Origin: CAZKFA01 sp964551925 | GTDB lineage: Bacteria; Cyanobacteriota; Vampirovibrionia; LMEP-6097 | Length of the DNA stretch: 62,604 bases | NCBI GenBank assembly: GCA_964551925.1 | Contig: CAZKFA010000004.1 | Coordinates: 1-62,604 of the forward strand | Direction of reading: 5' to 3' | Shown here: in pieces, positions 42,738 through 51,505 of the stretch | Position numbering within the stretch: the first letter of the stretch is position 1 | How the letters are laid out: every line of letters begins with the position of its first letter | Notes under the pieces: model-generated | The model's database searches: none | The model's input: the letters and a program-made list of their open reading frames with translations, nothing else | Told to the model about the DNA's origin: nothing | Made by a program: the position numbers and the translations under genes

Positions 42738-43500
42738 GAGCCAGATGTTCGGCGTGTTGGACCGCCGTCCCGATATATACTGTGGTTAATATCGTGAACA
42801 AGAATGATTGTAATAGCCCAACAAAAACTTCAAAACCCAATACCGCAACTGGCAATACTAAAGCAACTAAAGAAATAAAAGTAGCTAGTAAAGTCTCCCC
42901 TGCAACAGTATTTGCAAAAAGTCGCAAAGACAAGGTTAAGGGTCTAACAATTAAATCCATCAATTCAATCAAACACATCAAATTCAAACTAGGACCTTTA
43001 GCACCAAAGTTAATTGGCAAGAAGGTTTGGATATACTGCCATCCAGCGATACTAACTCCAGTCATAAAATAACTAATTACAACTAATAGAGCAATGCCAG
43101 CAGGTATATTAATATCAGCACAAGGACTAGCTCCATGCCAAGCGTGATGATGAATATGTTCACCCTCATGAACAGCAATCTGCGGCCACCACTCAAACAC
43201 AGAGCCCATCTTCCAAGGTAATAAGCCTGCGTAATAATTTACTAGAATAAAAATAAAAATCGAACCAACAAAGAAAACATAAGCATCACCACGTTTACCA
43301 ATTTGGTTACGTGATAAATTACGTATGAAATCAAAAATGCCTTCCGCGATATGCTGTCTTACACCATAAGCAGAGACATTATCAGTCAGACCAACTCTAA
43401 GCACTAGAGCAACAACAAGAATCACTAGCATACATGCCCAAGTAAAATAAAGGCTGTCGGCATTGACTGTATATCCAAAAAACTCTTTAGTAATATGCAT
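42721..43500 (-). CDS. atpB: ATP synthase subunit a
   Basis: A 259-residue Fo subunit a, the proton half-channel facing the c-ring. It has five to six membrane helices, GVRQHIAEGIFDFIRNLSRNQIG near the N-terminus, and the key helix LIVRPLTLSLRLFANTVAGETLLA with the essential Arg. A His-rich stretch (HEGEHIHHHAWHG, ~110-122) sits in a periplasmic loop. It starts 2 nt after the atpI-like gene. The usual next genes (c, b, delta subunits) are absent; an unrelated permease overlaps its 3' end. Confidence 0.96.
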   Translation of the reverse strand: MHITKEFFGYTVNADSLYFTWACMLVILVVALVLRVGLTDNVSAYGVRQHIAEGIFDFIRNLSRNQIGKRGDAYVFFVGSIFIFILVNYYAGLLPWKMGSVFEWWPQIAVHEGEHIHHHAWHGASPCADINIPAGIALLVVISYFMTGVSIAGWQYIQTFLPINFGAKGPSLNLMCLIELMDLIVRPLTLSLRLFANTVAGETLLATFISLVALVLPVAVLGFEVFVGLLQSFLFTILTTVYIGTAVQHAEHLAHAEHH

Positions 43501-43502
43501 AA

Positions 43503-43826
43503 TTAGGGTCTACTCCAAGAACCACTATTCAATAATACTACTTTATACACGATAAAAGCCAATAAAATTGCAAATAAATCACAGTCATATTTAATAATTA
43601 GTATTGCCAGAAAAGCTCCTATCAGAAAAACACGACAAACTGAAATAAGAATTAACAAAGGGCTCTTTGCCTGCTTATTCAACAAGCTCATAAAATTGAA
43701 AGTTAATAATCTTAAATAAATATTGAAAGCAGCTGATGCCAACAAAAAAAACTTAGCAAACTGTGGTTGCCAGAAATAAAGCAAAGCTGCTAGAACAATA
43801 ACTACAATAGTATGACGATTAATCAT
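43503..43826 (-). CDS. AtpI-like small membrane protein
   Basis: A 107-residue, very hydrophobic protein with four predicted membrane helices. Size, topology and position directly before atpB fit AtpI (ATP synthase subunit I), which helps c-ring assembly and Mg uptake. The sequence itself has no diagnostic motif that I can point to, so the name rests on context. It overlaps the methyltransferase stop by one base (TAATG). Confidence 0.6.
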   Translation of the reverse strand: MINRHTIVVIVLAALLYFWQPQFAKFFLLASAAFNIYLRLLTFNFMSLLNKQAKSPLLILISVCRVFLIGAFLAILIIKYDCDLFAILLAFIVYKVVLLNSGSWSRP

Positions 43827-44554
43827 TAACGCAGATTCCGCGCAATAACAATGCGGCTTTCAAAAGAATTTTTGCTTAAAGACAAAACTTGCCAATTATT
43901 TATTCGCAATAATTCATCTAACTCCTCATCACTATAATTACGCAAAAACATACCATTACGATAAGTATCATGATATTGATGAGTACCATCTTCTAATACA
44001 TCAAACTCACCTCTGGAGCCAGTTGCAACCTTATCAAAAACGGCAAACATAATACCATCAGGTTTAATCAATCGCTTAATTTGAGCTAAAAATTGATTGC
44101 CACGAGCATAATCCAAATGCTCAAACGCAGCATTAATTAAGATACCATCAAAACTATTCTCTAAAAAAGGCATCATAAACATATCAGCTACAACAAATCC
44201 AAGATCGTCAAGATTAATCTTCTCTACACTCAAACTGTCATCGAATAACTTAGCTTCAGGATTAGCTTTTCTTTGCTCTAAAACACCGCCAGCAAGCTTA
44301 ATTGCTGATTGTGAGATATCAACCCCAGTAACCTTAAAGCCAAACTCATTAAGATAGAAACTTAACCAACCAGAACCACAGGCAATATCTAATATATGCT
44401 GGCAATCATATTCTGCAAAAACACCAGGTATGTCCTTAATGTAAGCTAGAGTATCAGGAATTTTATGAACTGGGTTCTTGACCCGCTGCCAAGCATCCTC
44501 CCAAAATTGTAGATTCTTCTGGTAAAGATTGTTGTCAATAAGGTTTGCTTTCAT
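43826..44554 (-). CDS. class I SAM-dependent methyltransferase
   Basis: A 242-residue methyltransferase. The SAM site is ILDIACGSGWLSFYLNEFGF (~56-75) followed by VTGVDISQSAIKLA; FDGILINAAFEHLDY and LIKPDGIMFAVFDKV complete the fold. It resembles UbiE/COQ5-type or small-molecule methyltransferases, but the substrate cannot be read from sequence. It is first in the operon that continues with atpI-like, atpB, permease, ligA and spoIID. A TATAGT (44559-44564) lies 4 nt upstream and a TATAAT-like box overlaps the divergent rodA promoter. Confidence 0.87.
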   Translation of the reverse strand: MKANLIDNNLYQKNLQFWEDAWQRVKNPVHKIPDTLAYIKDIPGVFAEYDCQHILDIACGSGWLSFYLNEFGFKVTGVDISQSAIKLAGGVLEQRKANPEAKLFDDSLSVEKINLDDLGFVVADMFMMPFLENSFDGILINAAFEHLDYARGNQFLAQIKRLIKPDGIMFAVFDKVATGSRGEFDVLEDGTHQYHDTYRNGMFLRNYSDEELDELLRINNWQVLSLSKNSFESRIVIARNLR

Positions 44555-44573
44555 TAGGACTATAACTCCATTA

Positions 44574-44579
44574 TATAAT
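44574..44579 (+). promoter_or_regulatory. -10 box of rodA
   Basis: TATAAT ending 9 nt before GTG 44589. On the other strand TATAGT at 44559-44564 may serve the methyltransferase operon, so this is a tight divergent promoter. Confidence 0.6.
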
Positions 44580-44588
44580 AGAAGCGTC

Positions 44589-45875
44589 GTGAGTTACAAA
44601 ATCTTCAATTGGCGCATTAATTTAACAGATCCAACTCTGGTTAACGCCATCATTGCTTTGCTTTTTATTAGCATTACTACTCTATTAAGCGTTGCTGAAC
44701 AAGGCTTAGCAATGAAACAATTTGCATTCGTACTAATATCCTTTTTATTAGTTTTTGTAAGCTTTCGAATGATTGATTTCAGCCTATACCAAATCTATGC
44801 TAATTGGATTTATATTTTTAATATCATCTTATTAATTGCTCTAAAATTTTTTGGGGCTACTGTATTGGGCTCACAGCGCTGGTTACAACTAGGTCCAATT
44901 AATATTCAACCAAGCGAAATAGCTAAAGTGTGTCTCATTGTTTATCTAGCAAGCTGGCTAATCCGCAATCCAATAAGAAACTTCCTCGATATCATTAAAA
45001 CATTACTGATAGTTGCCCCTCCAGCATTATTAGTATTGGTACAACCAGATCTAGGAACGACACTTGTCTATATCGCTATTACAATCGGCATGCTATTTGC
45101 TGCTGGAGCTAAATTGATAGAGCTAGTAATTCTTGTCTCTCCATTAATTAGTGCCATTCTCTCTTTAATGGGCACTCAGTTAATGACTTACGAACACGAG
45201 AATCTTGTGTTTCACCTTACGGCTCCGGGGTTAGCCTTTTTGGTCTTAGTTATAGTCGCGGCTACCGTACATTACAAAGCATGGAAACGCCCTTGGGTAA
45301 GCTTTGGATTCTTTTGGATTATTGCAGTCAATTTACTTTCTATAGTATTAAGATCTTTTGCTTGGGGCTTTCTTAAAGATTATCAACAGAAACGCCTGAC
45401 GATTTTTCTGGATCCTTACGTGGATCCTCTCGGTGCTGGCTATCACATTATTCAAAGTTTGTACGCGATTGGTAGTGGTGGCTTCTGGGGTAGAGGCTAC
45501 CAGAATGGCGAGCTAACTCAAGGAAACTTTGTCCCTGAACAACATACGGACTTCATCTATTCAGCTATTGGTGAAGAATGGGGCTTCGTTGGTACAGCTT
45601 TAGTTTTATTTCTTTACGGACTAGTGCTGGTAAAAATAATTCAAATCGCAAAAAATACTGATGATAAGTTCAGTGAACTAGTTTCTATTGGGGTATTTGC
45701 CAAATTATTTTTTCATATCTTTGTTAATATTGGCATGACATTAAGCGTTATGCCAATCACCGGTGTACCTCTACCATTTATGAGTTATGGTGGAAGTGCT
45801 CTACTAGTAGATATGTTCTTGATTTCATTAGTTATCAAAAGTGGTGTTGCTAATAGAATTAGCCGCAAATTATAA
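44589..45875 (+). CDS. rodA: rod-shape peptidoglycan glycosyltransferase RodA
   Basis: A 428-residue SEDS-family membrane polymerase that extends glycan strands with a class B PBP. It has ~10 membrane helices and LGSQRWLQLGPINIQPSEIAK (~95-115), LVQPDLGTTLVY with the catalytic-loop Asp, QKRLTIFLDPYVDPLGAGYH, FWGRGYQNGELTQGNFVPEQHTDFIYSAIGEEWG and GVPLPFMSYGGSAL. RodA fits better than FtsW by the GSQRW and EQHTDFIYS motifs. The frame is open to 44529, but TATAAT 44574-44579 with GTG 44589 nine nt later is the better, leaderless start. Confidence 0.93.
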   Translation: MSYKIFNWRINLTDPTLVNAIIALLFISITTLLSVAEQGLAMKQFAFVLISFLLVFVSFRMIDFSLYQIYANWIYIFNIILLIALKFFGATVLGSQRWLQLGPINIQPSEIAKVCLIVYLASWLIRNPIRNFLDIIKTLLIVAPPALLVLVQPDLGTTLVYIAITIGMLFAAGAKLIELVILVSPLISAILSLMGTQLMTYEHENLVFHLTAPGLAFLVLVIVAATVHYKAWKRPWVSFGFFWIIAVNLLSIVLRSFAWGFLKDYQQKRLTIFLDPYVDPLGAGYHIIQSLYAIGSGGFWGRGYQNGELTQGNFVPEQHTDFIYSAIGEEWGFVGTALVLFLYGLVLVKIIQIAKNTDDKFSELVSIGVFAKLFFHIFVNIGMTLSVMPITGVPLPFMSYGGSALLVDMFLISLVIKSGVANRISRKL

Positions 45876-45881
45876 CCGACC

Positions 45882-45911
45882 TGTTTTATCGAAACTTTGT
45901 TTCGCAACAGA
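45882..45911. terminator. bidirectional terminator-like hairpin
   Basis: CTGTT..CGAAAC-ttt-GTTTCG..AACAG between the convergent ends of rodA and the M23 peptidase gene. A two-part stem without a strong U tract. Confidence 0.55.
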
Positions 45912-45915
45912 TCAC

Positions 45916-46791
45916 TTAAAATATATCTTTTGAGACAAATAGCTCTGGCTCAACACTGGTCCCTGAGAGGTAGACACCCCAATGCAAATGTGGTCCCGTT
46001 GAGATACCCGTATGACCAACGGCTCCAATTAATTGACCTGCTGTTACATTATCACCCTGCTTAACATCAATACGATTCAAGTGCATATAGATAGATGTCA
46101 ATCCCTGACCGTGATCTAGAATAATCGTATTGCCATGCACGACAAATCCATCTTTCTCATAGCCGACAGTGGCAACTCGTCCTGCTGCTGGAGCATAGAC
46201 TGGAGAACCTAATGCTCCAGCGAAATCTAAACCTTTGTGATAACTATCAATCGGTCCATTATTATATGAACGCTTCACACCAAAAGGACTTGATTTAGCA
46301 GCTTTAGATGGATAAATAAATTTACCAACCCATAATTTATCTGCCGATAAAGTCTTAAGTCCAGCACCAACTTCATTAAGTTCTTTAGCAGTAGCGTCTA
46401 ATGTTTTCTCAGGACCAAGATGAATATAGGAGACCCCTTTACCATTATCAATAATTTTTACAGGAATCTTCTCTTCCCAAGTATCACTAATACGTGCAAG
46501 CACAGCATAAGAACCTGGCTTAGTCAGATTCTCAACAGGAACTAAACTTCGATAAGTATCTTCCGCAATTAAAAAAGCTGGATATTCTTTACTATTAAAA
46601 AAAACTTTTGGATTTGACTTAGCATTACTGATAGTCACATAAAAGAACTCACCTTGCCTAACAGAAGTCCTATCCAAAGATAATTTAGTGATCTTGAGCT
46701 CTTGAATCGTATTAACATTAGGCTCAATATCATTAGCACAGGCTGAATTAAGTAATAAAGAACAAGCAACTACTAAGATTCGATAAAACAT
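45916..46791 (-). CDS. M23 family peptidase (LytM-type endopeptidase)
   Basis: A 291-residue exported peptidoglycan hydrolase. The signal peptide FYRILVVACSLLLNSACA could be a lipoprotein signal (Cys19), though Asn at -3 is unusual. An N-terminal beta-rich domain (~25-150) is followed by the M23 domain: YHKGLDFAG with the first zinc His and Asp, GNTIILDHGQGLTSIYMHL and GISTGPHLHWGVY with the HxH motif. All zinc ligands are present, so it should be active. It is tail to tail with rodA across a hairpin. A weak -10 box (TATCCT, 46800-46805) lies 8 nt before the start. Confidence 0.92.
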   Translation of the reverse strand: MFYRILVVACSLLLNSACANDIEPNVNTIQELKITKLSLDRTSVRQGEFFYVTISNAKSNPKVFFNSKEYPAFLIAEDTYRSLVPVENLTKPGSYAVLARISDTWEEKIPVKIIDNGKGVSYIHLGPEKTLDATAKELNEVGAGLKTLSADKLWVGKFIYPSKAAKSSPFGVKRSYNNGPIDSYHKGLDFAGALGSPVYAPAAGRVATVGYEKDGFVVHGNTIILDHGQGLTSIYMHLNRIDVKQGDNVTAGQLIGAVGHTGISTGPHLHWGVYLSGTSVEPELFVSKDIF

Positions 46792-46868
46792 ACTTCTCTA
46801 GGATACAACAAGAAGCTTAGCTATGCTAGAATCTCAGCAGAGTCAAGATATCACACAAGGAGAACAAG

Positions 46869-47258
46869 ATGCGAGTACAGGATTTATCTACAGCAAATAT
46901 TTGGGCAGGATTGAATGCATTAAGGGGTGAGAATACATCGCTTACTAGACCAGCTTACTATGATAATAGTAAAAGGCGTAATAGCGGTGAAGCTACGACT
47001 AATCAAAGAGCTTTTTCTACTGATGTCTTGCATAGAGTAGTTGGCTTACTAGCAGCAGATGATTCATCTAGTCATTATTTGAGCTGCGATCCTAGTTTTC
47101 TAGGTAATGTTTTTGCTAAAGCTCTAAAAGATGCAACGAGCTACCTCAAAGGGCATATTACAAAAATACTAGAAGAAGGCGATCATGGTGAATGGATAAA
47201 ACGTTGCTTCTTAGATCAATCTAAGAGTCCAGGAGTAGCTCTGGCAGAGGTTGCTTAA
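46869..47258 (+). CDS. hypothetical protein, unrecognised
   Basis: A 129-residue soluble protein with no match that I recognise; no signal or membrane segment. The N-terminus is Asn/Thr/Arg-rich and the C-terminus is helical. It has a good Shine-Dalgarno (AAGGAG, 6 nt before ATG 46869) and TAGAAT near 46827 that would give a ~35-nt leader, so it is one of the few leadered single genes. The last 38 nt overlap the convergent ABC transporter gene, the longest such overlap here. Confidence 0.6.
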   Translation: MRVQDLSTANIWAGLNALRGENTSLTRPAYYDNSKRRNSGEATTNQRAFSTDVLHRVVGLLAADDSSSHYLSCDPSFLGNVFAKALKDATSYLKGHITKILEEGDHGEWIKRCFLDQSKSPGVALAEVA

Positions 47259-49008
47259 TTTCTGCAACCACGCCTTTAGTAACATTAATAACACGATCAC
47301 AGCTTTTAGTGGTGCTGAGCCTATGAGCAATGACAATCACGGTGTGACTTTGCATTAATTTCTCAATAGCTTTATAGACATAAGTCTGAGAGTCATTGTC
47401 AAGTGCGCTAGTAGGTTCATCAAGAATAATAATAGGCGCCTTACTTAAAAATGCTCGTGCAAGAGCTATTCTTTGTCTTTGACCAATCGATAATTGATTA
47501 CCCTGCTCACCAATATGAGTATCAAGTCCCTTTGGCAATTGATCAGCAAACTCTAGTACATAAGAATCTCTAGCAGCTTCATTAAGCTCAGTTTCAGTAG
47601 CTTTAGTAGCTAGAACGATATTATCCCTGATAGTGCCAGTAAACAATAAAGGTTCTTGAGTAACAATTGCAATCTGCGCTCTCAATTGCTCTAGGCTCAA
47701 TTCCTGTATATTAATACCATCAAGCAAAATCTTACCACTATCAATTTCGTAGAAACGCGGTATTAAGCTCACCAAGCTCGTTTTACCACCACCACTAGGC
47801 CCTACTAGAGCGACACTAGTATGAGCTTCAATAGTGAGATTCAAGCCATCAAAAAGTTTCTGATCAGCATAGGCAAAATTCACATCAATGAACTCAAGCT
47901 TACCGACAAAGGTTTGATCAATTTTAGCCGTTACTTTATCTTCTTGAATCGGCTCATCAAGAATCATAAACACTCTATCTAATACACCCAGAGCGGATTG
48001 CACTATAGTAGAGACTCTGCCTAAGCGTTTCACTGGATCATAAAGCAAAATACTAGTAACAAAGAAAGAAGAGAATTCACCAACACTCAAAGTACCATTC
48101 TGTACAAAACTTAAACCAAGAAACAAAATTACCGAAATGCCAATCGCTGCAATAATATTAGTCAGCGGAGACACTGCTGCCATGAGCCAAACCCAGCGTT
48201 TATAAAGCTTATAGAGCACATTAGATTCTTCAATGAACTTAGCCTGTCGCCAATGCTCTAAATTAAAGGCTTTGATGACACGTTGATTGTTAAGAGTCTC
48301 TTGAATATAACTACCAATAGTACCAACGTAATCTTGACCACTGCGACTATAACTGCGGATCTGCTTACCAAGCTTAATTACAGGAATCGCAAAAAGTGGC
48401 AAGGTCACCATAGATAATAATGTAAGTTTCCAATTTAAAACTAAAAGCCAAGCAAACAAGAAAAACGCAGTAAAACTTTCATTGAATAAATTCATCAAAC
48501 TCTCTGCTAGCCACGATTGTAAGCTCTGTAAATCACTAGAAACTACTGAGACCAAAGAACCACTCTCATATTTTCTTTGACTCTTCAATGACATCATATT
48601 GAGATGATTATGAAACTTCTCACGTAAATCTTTTGTTACCAAAAGACCTAACTTGCGCGAATTATACTGATAGAGAAATTTAAATATTGCTTCTACTACA
48701 AAAACCAAAACAATCATTATGGGCAGCGTAATCTGCAAGTGACTCGGATTAAGCTCAAAGCTCTTTGGGTCAATCATCAGGTGTAATTTATCCTGAATAA
48801 CGCTAATATTCTCCAAAACCTGCTTCGGCAATATAGAAAAAACCTCCTCGCCATCTTCTAGCGCAGTTAATCCATCTATAGCAATCTTAATTAACCACGA
48901 AGGCAACACCGCAGCTAAGCCACTGACAAACATACTGATCAATGACAAATATGCTAATCCTTGAAAAGGTTTGCCAATTTTGATCAATTTATCAATGCTA
49001 GTGCTCAT
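47221..49008 (-). CDS. ABC exporter, MsbA-like half-transporter
   Basis: A 595-residue half-transporter. The six-helix membrane domain (~15-330) precedes the nucleotide-binding domain with Walker A GPSGGGKTSLV (~383-393), Q-loop IVTQEPLLFTGTIRDN, signature QLSIGQRQRIALARA, Walker B IIILDEPTSALD and the switch His in IAHRL. It may flip lipid A or lipids as MsbA does, or export drugs; the divergent TetR gene 74 bp away suggests inducible efflux. Its -10 box (TAAAAT, 49026-49031) gives a leader of ~10 nt containing a run of six C. Confidence 0.92.
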   Translation of the reverse strand: MSTSIDKLIKIGKPFQGLAYLSLISMFVSGLAAVLPSWLIKIAIDGLTALEDGEEVFSILPKQVLENISVIQDKLHLMIDPKSFELNPSHLQITLPIMIVLVFVVEAIFKFLYQYNSRKLGLLVTKDLREKFHNHLNMMSLKSQRKYESGSLVSVVSSDLQSLQSWLAESLMNLFNESFTAFFLFAWLLVLNWKLTLLSMVTLPLFAIPVIKLGKQIRSYSRSGQDYVGTIGSYIQETLNNQRVIKAFNLEHWRQAKFIEESNVLYKLYKRWVWLMAAVSPLTNIIAAIGISVILFLGLSFVQNGTLSVGEFSSFFVTSILLYDPVKRLGRVSTIVQSALGVLDRVFMILDEPIQEDKVTAKIDQTFVGKLEFIDVNFAYADQKLFDGLNLTIEAHTSVALVGPSGGGKTSLVSLIPRFYEIDSGKILLDGINIQELSLEQLRAQIAIVTQEPLLFTGTIRDNIVLATKATETELNEAARDSYVLEFADQLPKGLDTHIGEQGNQLSIGQRQRIALARAFLSKAPIIILDEPTSALDNDSQTYVYKAIEKLMQSHTVIVIAHRLSTTKSCDRVINVTKGVVAEIKQPLPELLLDS

Positions 49009-49066
49009 TTGTGGGGGGTTTTATTATTTTAGCGCATATCACTTGCTTTTTAGCTTAACTATTCTC

Positions 49067-49072
49067 TACAAT
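49067..49072 (+). promoter_or_regulatory. -10 box of the TetR gene
   Basis: TACAAT ending 10 nt before ATG 49083. Confidence 0.5.
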
Positions 49073-49082
49073 TATAGAAGAA

Positions 49083-49673
49083 ATGAATGGCTTAACCAAA
49101 ACATCCAAAGCCCAGCAAACTCAGACTAGGATTCTTAAAGTTGCACGTAATCTCTTTGCAAGTCAAAGTTTCAATACCACTACCATTAAAGATATAACCG
49201 ATGCTGCTGGATTAGGTTATGGCACTTTTTACCTTTATTTCAAAGACAAAAGAGATGTTTTTAATGCTTTAGTTGAACAAGTTGAAGATGAGTTATACAC
49301 TGCTTTTCAAGGGGGAGTTGATTTAGACAAAGATTATTCTAAAGGTCGTAATTCATATCGCGCACTCAGAGAGGATCTCAAGGCAATACTCAGAAGCTTT
49401 CAGCGTAATGCTGCAATACTTAAATTCAGCAAAGAACTAAGTTATATCGATCCGGAATTTAATAAACGCTATCAAGCAATGCGCGCACGTTTAATTAATC
49501 GAACTAAACAAATCTTAGAAAAAAGTGGACTCAAATCACTCAACCCAGATATTGCAGCAGTCGCGCTTGCTGGCATGATAGAAGCTGCTGCCACTGAGTG
49601 GACCGAAAGCGGCTTAGAGATAGATGAGGTTCTACCTACTATCACCAAGTTGTATTTTAAAGCTGTGTCCTAA
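49083..49673 (+). CDS. TetR family transcriptional regulator
   Basis: A 196-residue TetR/AcrR repressor. The N-terminal HTH (~11-57) reads TRILKVARNLFASQSFNTTTIKDITDAAGLGYGTFYLYFKDKRDVFNALV; the helical ligand-binding domain follows without any motif that names a ligand. It is divergent from the ABC exporter, the classic arrangement for local repression, and convergent with the thiolase gene. I see no clear palindromic operator in the 74-bp gap. TACAAT (49067-49072) ends 10 nt before ATG 49083. Confidence 0.9.
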   Translation: MNGLTKTSKAQQTQTRILKVARNLFASQSFNTTTIKDITDAAGLGYGTFYLYFKDKRDVFNALVEQVEDELYTAFQGGVDLDKDYSKGRNSYRALREDLKAILRSFQRNAAILKFSKELSYIDPEFNKRYQAMRARLINRTKQILEKSGLKSLNPDIAAVALAGMIEAAATEWTESGLEIDEVLPTITKLYFKAVS

Positions 49674-49711
49674 AGTGAGTTCTAATAACTTAGAAAATTA
49701 ATAAGATTGCA

Positions 49712-50875
49712 TTACACAAGCTCAACAGCAGTCGCTATCGCCTGCCCAAAACCAACACACATGGTTATTAGACCGCGTTTCATTTTACGACGCTCTAACT
49801 CATTTACTAGAGTTGTTAGTATTCTTGCACCCGAACAGCCAAGTGGATGTCCTAATGCTATCGCCCCACCATTAACATTAACCTTATCAAGCGGAATATT
49901 CAAATCTTTTACTACCGCTAAAACAACTGAAGCAAAGGCTTCATTAATCTCTATTAAATCAAAATCCTCAATAGTCATATTAGTTAGTTCTAATAATTTT
50001 TTGACTGCTGGTATCGGTCCCGTTAATTGATACTCTGGATCAGAGCCACAGACATAGGTTCTAATAATTTTCGCTCGAGGTTTAAGATTATATTTCTTTA
50101 GAGCCGCTTCACTTGCCACCAAGACCGCTGAAGCTCCGTCAGTGATTTGACTTGCGTTACCAGCAGTAACAACGCCCCCATCTTTAAATGGAGTTGGCAG
50201 AGTTGCCATCTTGGCTGGATCTATAGTTGCTCGGATACCCTCATCTTTATCAACAATGCCAAAGCTTGGTGTTGCCACAGAAACAATCTCATTATCAAAA
50301 TAGCCATTTTGCTGAGCATGATAAGCCTTGGCATGAGAATCTATACTAAATTGATCTAGCTCTTCACGAGTGAATTGCCATTTCTCGGCGATCATCTCAG
50401 CTGATTGTCCCATAGATTTCAGTTGATATTTAGTTAGGTAACTTTCTGGCAAAGTCGTTCCCTGATTTGCTGCCATCGGCAAAGGCAAACCATCCATCCC
50501 CATTGGTACGCGGCCCATGTGCTCCACACCACCAGCGATAATCAAATCATATTCGCCAGATTTAATTGCTTGGCAAGCAAATTCAATTGATTGCAAACCA
50601 GAACTACACATACGATTAATTTGTACTCCTGGGACGCTTTGATCAAGAGCCACCAAAGAAATCAATCGAGCAATATTCATACCTTGCTCACCAATAGGAG
50701 TAACGCAACCATAAATTAAATCATCAATGTTTTTTGGATCAAGATGATTTCTTTCAATCAAAGCTTTAACTGGGATAGCCCCCAAATCAACAGGATGAAT
50801 TTCGGAAAGTGAACAACCAGCCTTGCCCCTACCCATAGGACTACGTAACAAATCAACAAGAAAAACTTCCCTCAT
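49712..50875 (-). CDS. acetyl-CoA C-acyltransferase (thiolase, FadA type)
   Basis: A 387-residue thiolase. Catalytic Cys lies in INRMCSSGLQSIEFACQAI (~84-103), the His in NGGAIALGHPLGCSGAR and the second Cys in TMCVGFGQAIATA. The sequence is closer to the degradative 3-ketoacyl-CoA thiolase FadA (SPMGRGKAG; VGIGEQGMNIAR-like PIGEQGMNIAR) than to biosynthetic acetoacetyl-CoA thiolase, yet no fadB is next to it. TATATT (50882-50887) ends 6 nt before ATG 50875 inside the motif TTTGGGTATATTG also found near fliI and clpB. Confidence 0.92.
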   Translation of the reverse strand: MREVFLVDLLRSPMGRGKAGCSLSEIHPVDLGAIPVKALIERNHLDPKNIDDLIYGCVTPIGEQGMNIARLISLVALDQSVPGVQINRMCSSGLQSIEFACQAIKSGEYDLIIAGGVEHMGRVPMGMDGLPLPMAANQGTTLPESYLTKYQLKSMGQSAEMIAEKWQFTREELDQFSIDSHAKAYHAQQNGYFDNEIVSVATPSFGIVDKDEGIRATIDPAKMATLPTPFKDGGVVTAGNASQITDGASAVLVASEAALKKYNLKPRAKIIRTYVCGSDPEYQLTGPIPAVKKLLELTNMTIEDFDLIEINEAFASVVLAVVKDLNIPLDKVNVNGGAIALGHPLGCSGARILTTLVNELERRKMKRGLITMCVGFGQAIATAVELV

Positions 50876-50881
50876 ACTTAC

Positions 50882-50887
50882 AATATA
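50882..50887 (-). promoter_or_regulatory. -10 box of the thiolase gene
   Basis: TATATT on the minus strand, ending 6 nt before ATG 50875, within TTTGGGTATATTG. Confidence 0.55.
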
Positions 50888-50951
50888 CCCAAATCTTGCA
50901 AAAAATAGCGAAATACTTAGACATACAAGATAACTCCGACTGTGGCTTTGC

Positions 50952-50957
50952 TATAAT
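50952..50957 (+). promoter_or_regulatory. -10 box of the CBS gene
   Basis: TATAAT preceded by TGC, ending 8 nt before ATG 50966. Confidence 0.65.
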
Positions 50958-50965
50958 TAGAACAT

Positions 50966-51505
50966 ATGTGCCCAGATTACGTTGAAGAAGAATTAGAAAT
51001 AATGAATGAGAATTCAAATGAACAAAGTCGAGAATCTTGTATGGCAACAGGAATAGACATTGAAGATCCTATTCGTATTTTAAATTTGAGCCCAGTAATT
51101 TCAGTCAATTTTGGTACGACTATAAGAGCTGTTCTTAAAATTTTGAATGATAATCATATTGGCTGTGTTACTGTCACGGATAATAATGCAAATACTATTG
51201 GTATTTTTACTGAAAGAGATATTTTACGCAAAATAGCTGGCAAGGGTTTAGATTTTGATAAGGAAACAATAGATAATTATATGACACAGAATCCTGAAAT
51301 GCTTTCAGAGAACGATCCTATAGCTTTTGCATTAAACAAGATGTCAGATGGTTCTTATCGTCATATTCCTATCACTCGCAACCGCGAAGTTAGATTTATG
51401 TTATCAGTCAAAGATATCGTCGATCAAATTGCTTTTACCTACCGCAAGAAAATTCTTAACCTACCACCTGATCTCAAGCAACAGATCAGTGAGTATGGTG
51501 GCTAA
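50966..51505 (+). CDS. CBS-domain pair protein
   Basis: A 179-residue protein made of two CBS domains (~40-165) after an acidic ~35-residue N-terminus. Visible: TIRAVLKILNDNHIGCVTVTDNN, IGIFTERDILRKIAGKG, MTQNPEMLSENDPIAFALNKMSDG and YRHIPITRN. CBS pairs bind adenosine nucleotides and act as regulators or sensors; the partner is unknown. The start at ATG 50966 is 8 nt after TGC-TATAAT (50952-50957), a clear leaderless arrangement. It overlaps the convergent mutL by 20 nt. Confidence 0.9.
   Translation: MCPDYVEEELEIMNENSNEQSRESCMATGIDIEDPIRILNLSPVISVNFGTTIRAVLKILNDNHIGCVTVTDNNANTIGIFTERDILRKIAGKGLDFDKETIDNYMTQNPEMLSENDPIAFALNKMSDGSYRHIPITRNREVRFMLSVKDIVDQIAFTYRKKILNLPPDLKQQISEYGG

Noticed and set aside
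44529..44588. Upstream start of RodA at ATG 44529
   Set aside because: It would begin inside the divergent methyltransferase gene and upstream of the TATAAT at 44574-44579; GTG 44589 fits the promoter.
49009..49025. Run of six C before the ABC exporter as a phase-variation tract
   Set aside because: Six bases are too few to be hypermutable by slippage, and no repeat-length evidence is available.
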